From Candidatus Saccharimonadia bacterium (lineage in GTDB: Bacteria; Patescibacteriota; Saccharimonadia; Saccharimonadales; UBA4665): a DNA stretch of 20,593 nt. The stretch covers positions 1-20,593 of the forward strand of contig JALQUD010000007.1 of the NCBI GenBank assembly GCA_023268595.1. The letters are read 5' to 3'. The stretch's first letter is position 1, and every line of letters begins with the position of its first letter. This document shows, one piece after another, positions 15,031 through 20,593 of this stretch. The notes beneath the pieces are model-generated. The model had not been told where the DNA came from. It did not search any database and saw nothing but the letters and a program-made list of their open reading frames with translations. A program made the translations under genes and the position numbers.

Positions 15031-15075
15031 AAGACCGGCAATGTTTCCAGTGATGGGGGAGTTGCCGGTCTTTTG
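15031..15075 (+). terminator. Rho-independent terminator of dnaK
   Basis: AAGACCGGCAA (15031-15041) and TTGCCGGTCTT (15062-15072) form a perfect 11-bp stem around a 20-nt loop. The 3' arm runs into a T tract. It is 19 nt after the dnaK stop codon and is the clearest terminator in the window. Confidence 0.9.
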
Positions 15076-15096
15076 TGTCCGCGTATGCCGTAAAGG

Positions 15097-15105
15097 TGGT
15101 ATACT
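15097..15105 (+). promoter_or_regulatory. Extended -10 promoter of the large membrane protein gene
   Basis: TGGTATACT (TG-N-TATACT) lies just after the dnaK terminator. It ends 15 nt before ATG 15121. No clear -35 and no Shine-Dalgarno sequence are visible. Confidence 0.6.
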
Positions 15106-15120
15106 TTCTAACAACACATC

Positions 15121-18000
15121 ATGCTCACGCTTATACTCTTACTGGCTGCTGCCTTCTTGTCGTTCTCGCTTAACGACAAGTTGCAGGCTGAGCGCCGCCG
15201 CCGTGAGCTCGCTGAACAGCAGTTGCGTATGGAGCGTCAGCGTTATAAGGATTTCCTAGCTTCTTACCAGACTGACGCTAAGTCATCACAGCGTAAACTG
15301 CTGGAACGGATGCAAGCAGACTACTTGGCCGCCTCCTCCGGTGCGGTGCCTGTGCCTGATGCTGCCCACCGGTCGTGGACGCCCCGGTCAGTGCCAGTAC
15401 CACCTCCTGCTATGGCGTCTTCCGGTCGTGCTAAACCTGTGCAATCGTACGACCTGGATAGCGAATCCATACTACTGTATTTCGGAGCCTTCCTGTTCGT
15501 GGCCTCGGCCGGGCTATTCGTGTGGCTGGGCAGCGCCCCTGGTGTCGTCAAAGCTATCACGGTGGCTGTGGTCACGGCCGTGCTGTATAGCGGAGGCATA
15601 TGGTTGTACCACAACAGGCCTAAGCTGAAGCTGGCCGGCCAGGCGTTTTCCGGTATCGGCATAGCCTTGGCGCCATTGGTCGGCGTGGCGGCATATGTGT
15701 ATGTGTTTGATCACACCTGGGGATACGCCGTCTGGATGCTTACGTCGGCGGTGTGTTTGGGGTTGTACGCCCACGGTTTCAGGATATTCCGCTCGTCGTT
15801 GATGGCCTACATTATCATCCTGACCGTTTTGTCACTCTTCGAATCGGCAGTCGGCATCGCAGGATTACCATTGTATGCCTATGGGTGGGGGCTGGCGGTG
15901 GTGGCCATCGGATTGCAGCTGGCAGCATATTCCGGATTCCTTGGTGGACGTCCGTTGGCGGAAGATGCCGGGTCGCGCAGCGCTGATTACTTCATGCCGG
16001 CCGCGCTGCTGGTAGCGGTCATCGCCGTGCCGTCGCTTGGTGCGTCGCAGCTCGGCGTCAGCTTGGTCTTGGCATCGGCATATTACTCGGTCAGTTTTCT
16101 GGGCGCCCAAGGACTGCAACGCCGGGCCGACGCCTTGGCGGCGCAGGCCTCGTTCGTTGGTGGTCTACCGTTGTTCGTACTCGGGGCTACTGGCGGCAAG
16201 GTGGCTTACGCGCTGCTGACGGCAGCCATATCACTCTTAGTGCAGACAATCGTCATGCTGTTCGTGGGCCGCTCCTCGTGGCTCTGGAACCAATACGGCT
16301 ACACATTGTTGGTCGGTGCGGTCTTGGCAGGCATCCTGGCTATCGGATACCCATCGGTCGCGTTAGTCTCTTGCGGTGCGGCAATCGTCATCGGAGGGGC
16401 AGTCTGGCACCGCTTGGCTTTGCCGGCGGCATATGGCGTGGCGGCCACGGCGTTAGCGGCCTTACCGTTCGTGTACGGCCAATTGTTCCTGGATGATATA
16501 TCCGGCATGGCGCAGGTGATATTGTCTTTCTCGGCGCTCGTAGTGCTGGCGGCCGCCAGCTTAGTGCGTCCGGCATGGCGGCAGGTGCGGTACTGGCATA
16601 CGGCTTCATCGTTGGCTATCGGATTCTCAATCGTCGCGACGATGCTGGCCTCCCTCTATACCGGGCCATATATCTGCCTGGCCGTGACTTTGGTGGTGAT
16701 GTCGGTGATGCTCATGTTGGCCGTCACTGAAAAGAGTGACGAGTGGATCGAGCCGGTCGTGCTGGTGGCTGCCATACCGTTGCTGCGGGCTATCGGCGAT
16801 AGCCAGGCGCTGCTAGCAAGCACGGCGGTCATGCTGGCGAGTCTGTCGCTGATGACATTGCGTTCACGGACGCCGGTACTCCGTTGGGGATCGACGGTGC
16901 TATGGCTGCTGTTGCCGTGGGCTTTGGGGTTGAGCGGACTACTCGGTAACTGGAACGAAGTCGCCTACGCGTGGGCCTACCTGGCCGCCGGCGTAGTGCT
17001 GCTGGCATTGCGTGCCGTTGCATTGGGTAGGATATTCGCCTCCGACAAGGTCAAGGTCATAAGTATGCTGCGGAGCGCCAGCCTGTCGTATGCCGTAGGA
17101 TATGCGGCAGCGGCCGCCATAGGTCTGTCTAGCGCCGTGGCATCGCAAGATGTGCGTGTCCATGTGACGCTGTTGGGCCTGATGCTGATGACGCTGGCGG
17201 TAGTGGCGGCGGTGTACGTGGAGCGACGGCGCGAGATATTAGCGGTCTTGCCAGTGTTGCTGCAGCTTGTCTTGCTTAGCGGCATAGCTCCGAAGACAGG
17301 AAATGGCTCCATGGTGCTCTATCTGTTGGTAAGTTCTGCCGCCGCAGCCACCTTATTCTTCGCAGCCCGTTCGGTGTCCAGTGGCCGCACTGGTGGACAA
17401 TCCTTCGTGTTGACGGCGCTGTTCACTGGTTTGTGCGCGCCTGCGGCAGTATTGTTCACTGATGCCGTGTGGCCGATGGCGTTCGGTCTGATCGTGTTCG
17501 GTGTCATGCTGTTCGAATACGCAAGCGACAAGCACCAGGGTGACCGGGAATGGTCGCTGGCGGTAATCACGCTCGGCTTCGGGTGGATGCTGTACATCGC
17601 TGGCATCAGGGAATTCCAGGTGTATTCCCATATCGTGGCAGCATTGTTCGTAGGGCTGGCTGTCTGGCGCCATGCGTTGGGCCAACAAGCACGCTGCAAT
17701 GAGTACATATGGCTGGCGCTGGCGAGCGCTACCATCCCGTTGGCCTTACAGGCGCTGACCGAGACTGAGCGGGCAAGTTTTTACGGCTGGTGGATGCTAT
17801 TGGAGCAGGTCGCCATCATGCTGATAGGTATAATGACCCGTCGTTCTTTGGTGGTGCGCTGGGGGTTGTACGTGGCGGTGGCGTCGGTGCTCTACCAATT
17901 GCGTGGACTGGGCTATGCGGCCTTGGCTTTCCTGGCGTTATTCCTGATCGGGCTGGCGGTGTACCGCTTGCAGCGGAACGACAAGAAACCGGGCATATAA
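15121..18000 (+). CDS. Large polytopic membrane protein (DUF2157/DUF2339-like)
   Basis: The 959-residue protein has a short N-terminal hydrophobic segment (1-16), a charged coiled coil (about 18-63) and a Pro-rich stretch. About two dozen transmembrane helices then run to the C-terminus. The first helical block, ESILLYFGAFLFVASAGLFVWLG, followed by KLKLAGQAFSGIGIALAPLVG, recalls the repeated-helix DUF2157/DUF2339 membrane proteins and actinobacterial relatives. No catalytic motif was recognised. It is monocistronic between the dnaK terminator and the dnaJ CIRCE, so its link to heat shock is positional only. The C-terminus is basic (QRNDKKPGI). The family resemblance is moderate and the function unknown. 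Confidence 0.75.
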   Translation: MLTLILLLAAAFLSFSLNDKLQAERRRRELAEQQLRMERQRYKDFLASYQTDAKSSQRKLLERMQADYLAASSGAVPVPDAAHRSWTPRSVPVPPPAMASSGRAKPVQSYDLDSESILLYFGAFLFVASAGLFVWLGSAPGVVKAITVAVVTAVLYSGGIWLYHNRPKLKLAGQAFSGIGIALAPLVGVAAYVYVFDHTWGYAVWMLTSAVCLGLYAHGFRIFRSSLMAYIIILTVLSLFESAVGIAGLPLYAYGWGLAVVAIGLQLAAYSGFLGGRPLAEDAGSRSADYFMPAALLVAVIAVPSLGASQLGVSLVLASAYYSVSFLGAQGLQRRADALAAQASFVGGLPLFVLGATGGKVAYALLTAAISLLVQTIVMLFVGRSSWLWNQYGYTLLVGAVLAGILAIGYPSVALVSCGAAIVIGGAVWHRLALPAAYGVAATALAALPFVYGQLFLDDISGMAQVILSFSALVVLAAASLVRPAWRQVRYWHTASSLAIGFSIVATMLASLYTGPYICLAVTLVVMSVMLMLAVTEKSDEWIEPVVLVAAIPLLRAIGDSQALLASTAVMLASLSLMTLRSRTPVLRWGSTVLWLLLPWALGLSGLLGNWNEVAYAWAYLAAGVVLLALRAVALGRIFASDKVKVISMLRSASLSYAVGYAAAAAIGLSSAVASQDVRVHVTLLGLMLMTLAVVAAVYVERRREILAVLPVLLQLVLLSGIAPKTGNGSMVLYLLVSSAAAATLFFAARSVSSGRTGGQSFVLTALFTGLCAPAAVLFTDAVWPMAFGLIVFGVMLFEYASDKHQGDREWSLAVITLGFGWMLYIAGIREFQVYSHIVAALFVGLAVWRHALGQQARCNEYIWLALASATIPLALQALTETERASFYGWWMLLEQVAIMLIGIMTRRSLVVRWGLYVAVASVLYQLRGLGYAALAFLALFLIGLAVYRLQRNDKKPGI

Positions 18001-18014
18001 GCTGCTCTATGTCG

Positions 18015-18052
18015 TTGGCACTCTTGAGTTTTGAGTGCTAATTCACTAGAAT
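18015..18052 (+). promoter_or_regulatory. CIRCE operator and promoter of dnaJ
   Basis: TTGGCACTC (18015-18023) and GAGTGCTAA (18033-18041) flank a 9-nt spacer; the two arms differ from perfect symmetry at one position. The -35 TTGAGT (18024-18029) is in the spacer, and the -10 TAGAAT (18047-18052) follows after 17 bp. The -10 ends 8 nt before ATG 18061. Confidence 0.94.
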
Positions 18053-18060
18053 ATATAGAT

Positions 18061-19164
18061 ATGGCAAAGCGTGATTATTACGAAGTACTTGGCGTCGGCA
18101 AGGACGCATCGGCCGACGAGCTGAAGAAGGCTTTCCGTCGGAAGGCTATCGAACTGCACCCTGACAAAGCCGGTGGTGATGAGACGAAGTTCAAAGAGGT
18201 CAACGAGGCGTACGACGTGCTCAAGGACCAGTCCAAGCGGCAACGTTATGACCAGTTTGGCCACGCCGGGGTCGGCGGTAACGCGGGTGGTAATCCGTTC
18301 GGTGGCGGCTTTGGCGGCCAGGGCCAGGAAATGCACTTTGACTTCGGTGACCTGGGGCTGGGTGATATTTTTGGCAGCTTCTTTGGCGGTGGGCAGCAGA
18401 CCGGTGCCCAGCGGACCAAGCGTGGCCGTGATGTCGAGACACGGGTAGAAATCAGCTTTGAACAGGCGGTCTTTGGTACTGAGGTCGAGCTACGGCTAGA
18501 TCTGGAGGCCGAATGTCAGCGCTGCAACGGCACGACCGTCGAGCCAGGCCATGATCTGAAGACCTGCGATACTTGTAAAGGTTCAGGCCAGGTCGTCAAT
18601 GTCACGCGCACTATCTTTGGTAATATCCAGCAGGCTAGCGTCTGCCCGACCTGTAGCGGCAGCGGCAAAGTGCCGGAAAAGAAGTGCACGCACTGTAACG
18701 GCAAGGGTACCGAAAAGCGGCCGCAGGACATTACGCTTAAGATTCCGGCCGGCATCGATGATAGCGCGACTATCCGGCTGCGTGAGCACGGCGAAGCTAT
18801 CGCCAATGGTCCCAAGGGCGACCTGTACGTCAACGTGCGCGTCAAACCGCATAAGCAGTTTACCCGCGAGGGCGACCTGATACTGAGTGACCATCACGTA
18901 GGCATGGCTCAGGCTGCGTTGGGTACCGAGATCGAAGTCGATACGGTCGACGGTCCGGTACCGCTCAAGATTCCAGCCGGCACCCAAAGTGGCAGTGACT
19001 TCAAACTGGCAGGCCATGGCGTGCCCCATTTGCGCAGCAGCACGCGTGGCGCGCATATCGTTACCGTCATCGTCGATACTCCGACCAAGCTCAGCAAAGA
19101 ACAGCAGACGCTGTTGCAGCAGTTCGTCGAAGCCGGTGGCAAGAAGTCGTTCTGGAAGAAATAG
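18061..19164 (+). CDS. dnaJ: Chaperone DnaJ (Hsp40, type I)
   Basis: DnaJ is the cochaperone that delivers substrates to DnaK and stimulates its ATPase. It has 367 residues. The J domain (1-68) contains HPD at 33-35, and a Gly/Phe-rich region runs about 67-115. The zinc region has four Cys pairs, C152/C155, C169/C172, C195/C198 and C209/C212; the first motif is CQRCNGTT, so it lacks the usual final Gly. The C-terminal substrate-binding domains contain LKIPAGIDDSATIRL and LKIPAGTQSGSDFKLAGHGVP. An in-frame TTG at 18031 lies inside the CIRCE, so ATG 18061 is chosen. The mRNA is probably leaderless, since there is no Shine-Dalgarno sequence. Confidence 0.98.
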   Translation: MAKRDYYEVLGVGKDASADELKKAFRRKAIELHPDKAGGDETKFKEVNEAYDVLKDQSKRQRYDQFGHAGVGGNAGGNPFGGGFGGQGQEMHFDFGDLGLGDIFGSFFGGGQQTGAQRTKRGRDVETRVEISFEQAVFGTEVELRLDLEAECQRCNGTTVEPGHDLKTCDTCKGSGQVVNVTRTIFGNIQQASVCPTCSGSGKVPEKKCTHCNGKGTEKRPQDITLKIPAGIDDSATIRLREHGEAIANGPKGDLYVNVRVKPHKQFTREGDLILSDHHVGMAQAALGTEIEVDTVDGPVPLKIPAGTQSGSDFKLAGHGVPHLRSSTRGAHIVTVIVDTPTKLSKEQQTLLQQFVEAGGKKSFWKK

Positions 19165-19195
19165 CGCCGCTTGCCACGAGGCTTGTCCTGTGGCC

Positions 19196-19224
19196 TTGCC
19201 ATAGCTGGAAGCATAAGCGATAAT
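19196..19224 (+). promoter_or_regulatory. Promoter of the 49-residue membrane protein
   Basis: TTGCCA (19196-19201) and GATAAT (19219-19224) are separated by 17 bp. The -10 ends 9 nt before ATG 19234, another probable leaderless start. Confidence 0.7.
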
Positions 19225-19233
19225 ACAAGGCAA

Positions 19234-19383
19234 ATGAACCGTTTACAACGTTTTTCCGCGTCGGTACTTTCGGGCCGTAACCGCTCACAGGCTGGTTTCA
19301 TCCCGATGCTGTTGATGCTCTTTTTCGTGCTGGTCGTGGTGATCATCTTCGCCTTCCGGCGGGTGCTACAGGCTCAAAGTTGA
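19234..19383 (+). CDS. Small single-TM protein, 49 residues
   Basis: A basic N-terminal half (MNRLQRFSASVLSGRNRS) is followed by one hydrophobic helix (FIPMLLMLFFVLVVVIIFAF, about 23-42) and a short basic end. The predicted topology is a single membrane span. A longer in-frame start at 19171 would place the promoter inside the gene, so ATG 19234 is chosen. The family and role are unknown. The stop codon overlaps the -35 box of the next gene. Confidence 0.65.
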   Translation: MNRLQRFSASVLSGRNRSQAGFIPMLLMLFFVLVVVIIFAFRRVLQAQS

Positions 19384-19408
19384 CTTATTTATTACTAAGT
19401 TATATAAT
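19380..19408 (+). promoter_or_regulatory. Strong promoter of the 3'-end gene
   Basis: TTGACT (19380-19385) and TATAAT (19403-19408), with 17-bp spacing, are nearly consensus. The -10 ends 6 nt before ATG 19415, so transcription should begin at the start codon itself. Confidence 0.8.
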
Positions 19409-19414
19409 ATAGGT

Positions 19415-20593
19415 ATGTATGAACGCTCAGACGTAGTTTGGCCTTATAGTGAGCGTAACGGTGTCGGCGCCAAGGACGACGCTGAGATATTGCTTGCACC
19501 GTCGGAAATAAATCTGAGTGACGAAGACAGGCAGCTTGCTCGGGAATTCGCCACGGACTTGTACGAAGGCAAACTGCCGCACGGGATGAAAGTTGACGAT
19601 GATCCGCGGCAAAATGGTATACATGGTGATCTGGCGGACCTGAAGGCTGTTTCGGTACTAAACTCGACGACGGCCGTCTATAGCGGTTATCTGGAAACAT
19701 CAACAGGTTACGGTGAAGCTTTCGTTCCGGGTTACACGGTAAGCGAGCGACGGCTCGCCAGTCGGAGCTTGGCGTGGCAAAAGCAAGAGCTTGCAGAGCG
19801 TTTGGCTCATCCAGTGAGCGAGGATGCGAACTGGCCGGATCAGCCGGTTATGATATCGTTCAACGATCTCGAGCCGCTACTGCGTAAATATGAGGGCTTA
19901 CAGCACTATCGCCAGCTTTACCGCAGGATATCGGGCAACCTGTCTGACTGTGAACCTTCCGATCTCGTCACCGTGCAACGAACCTTGCTCAATGTACATT
20001 GGTCACGGGTCAATGAGATGACCGCTCAGCTTTACCCTGTGTTGCTTAACGCGGCCGATTGGCTTGCGGATAGGGATGATGACGCATCGACTGTCGAACT
20101 GCGTGCACGTGTGAATACTGCATCAGGTGTGGCTGCGGTGGCGGCTGCGAAAAACTCTAGCGAACGTAATAGTTATATGGAATCCGTAGTCAGGCGTATG
20201 GACTATATTAGCAATGGCGCGGCGCGGAATGACGAGGGTATGACACCGGTAAGTAATGAGCTTGCTAACTTGGCTGATGAGATTGAATCGGGCGACATGA
20301 CTGGCGAACTGCCAGCGGCTGAAATTTCCGACGGAGTAATCGAAGCGATGCGTGGGGTGCGTTGGAACGCTAACCAGCTCACAGAACTAGCGGAAACGGT
20401 CATCGGCTCATGGGGACTGCTCAGTGACAACCGATCTAACTGGGAGGAGGTGCGTCTGCGCAGCGGTCCGACGGAAGACGGTGCGTGGCAGGTGGTGATC
20501 ACGGAGGACCGTAGCGCCTTGGAGGTGTCGTCTGTCAAGAAGGCCGTGCTGGTGCCTGCTAAGTTCAACAGAATGTTATTGCAGTCTAATCCA
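19415..20593 (+). CDS. Unrecognised protein, 3'-truncated by window edge
   Basis: An open frame of 393 codons runs to the last base without a stop. The protein is acidic, looks mostly helical and has no signal peptide or membrane helix, so it should be cytoplasmic. Visible segments include SFNDLEPLLRKYEGLQHYRQ near residue 150 and a Trp-rich stretch (WSRVNEMTAQLYPVLLNAADW) near 190. A beta-like stretch ending VLVPAKFNRMLLQ is at the very end. I do not recognise the family. The last stretch resembles the lead-in to a metallopeptidase helix of the DUF1704 type, but any HExxH motif would lie beyond the window. Antisense open frames here are shorter, and the forward start has a near-consensus promoter. 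Confidence 0.75.
   Translation, partial: MYERSDVVWPYSERNGVGAKDDAEILLAPSEINLSDEDRQLAREFATDLYEGKLPHGMKVDDDPRQNGIHGDLADLKAVSVLNSTTAVYSGYLETSTGYGEAFVPGYTVSERRLASRSLAWQKQELAERLAHPVSEDANWPDQPVMISFNDLEPLLRKYEGLQHYRQLYRRISGNLSDCEPSDLVTVQRTLLNVHWSRVNEMTAQLYPVLLNAADWLADRDDDASTVELRARVNTASGVAAVAAAKNSSERNSYMESVVRRMDYISNGAARNDEGMTPVSNELANLADEIESGDMTGELPAAEISDGVIEAMRGVRWNANQLTELAETVIGSWGLLSDNRSNWEEVRLRSGPTEDGAWQVVITEDRSALEVSSVKKAVLVPAKFNRMLLQSNP

Noticed and set aside
14256..15041. Antisense 261-codon ORF across dnaK
   Set aside because: It is a mirror of biased codon use in dnaK, with no homology and no start signals.
18031..18060. Longer DnaJ start (TTG 18031)
   Set aside because: It lies in the CIRCE element; the J domain begins at ATG 18061.
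19173..19194. dnaJ terminator hairpin GCCAC/GTGGC
   Set aside because: The stem is only 5 bp with a 12-nt loop and no T tract; it is better read as upstream promoter DNA of the next gene.
20203..20568. Antisense 121-codon ORF at the right end
   Set aside because: The + frame is open for 393 codons from a strong promoter; the antisense frame has no promoter or recognisable product.

Overview
The window reads as chromosome from a Patescibacteria/CPR bacterium, most likely a Saccharibacteria (TM7) relative. This is inferred from the overall style and not proven. The signs are moderately GC-rich DNA, a very short HrcA that lacks the usual middle domain, Sec-exported CBM/Ig/FN3/dockerin proteins with CPR-like modules, and many genes whose start codon lies where transcription should begin (leaderless mRNA). 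TGA is used as a normal stop, which argues against Gracilibacteria/Absconditabacteria. All 15 full-length or partial protein genes, and one possible 17-codon leader ORF, are on the + strand. No tRNA, rRNA, insertion sequence or CRISPR array was seen.

Layout. Positions 1-3719 hold housekeeping genes: the 3' part of lepA, a MurF-like Mur ligase without the usual N-terminal domain, and a guanylate-kinase-like protein whose P-loop lysine is an arginine. Positions 3720-10016 hold a surface polysaccharide locus. It has a dockerin protein with CBM-like, Ig and FN3 domains, a membrane-anchored cohesin protein, and three exported GH16-type glycosidases, one of which carries an N-terminal dockerin. The first three genes overlap by 4 bp each, so they form an operon. 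The cohesin protein and the dockerin-bearing partners together look like a miniature cell-bound cellulosome-like system. This is the most notable content of the window.

Positions 10017-19164 hold the HrcA-controlled heat-shock region: hrcA-grpE, an exported TPR protein with a small two-TM protein, dnaK, a 959-residue polytopic membrane protein, and dnaJ. Three CIRCE operators lie in front of hrcA, dnaK and dnaJ. In each one the 9-nt spacer contains the promoter -35 box, so HrcA binding should block RNA polymerase directly. Positions 19165-20593 hold a 49-residue single-TM protein and the first 393 codons of an unrecognised gene that runs off the end.

Translation signals fall into two classes. 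Genes next to a promoter tend to have a -10 box 6-9 nt before ATG and no Shine-Dalgarno sequence (MurF-like, guanylate-kinase-like, hrcA, dnaJ and both genes at the right end). Genes inside operons have Shine-Dalgarno sequences or overlap the previous gene. All intergenic gaps are under about 130 bp, and the ones with recognisable signals are described below.
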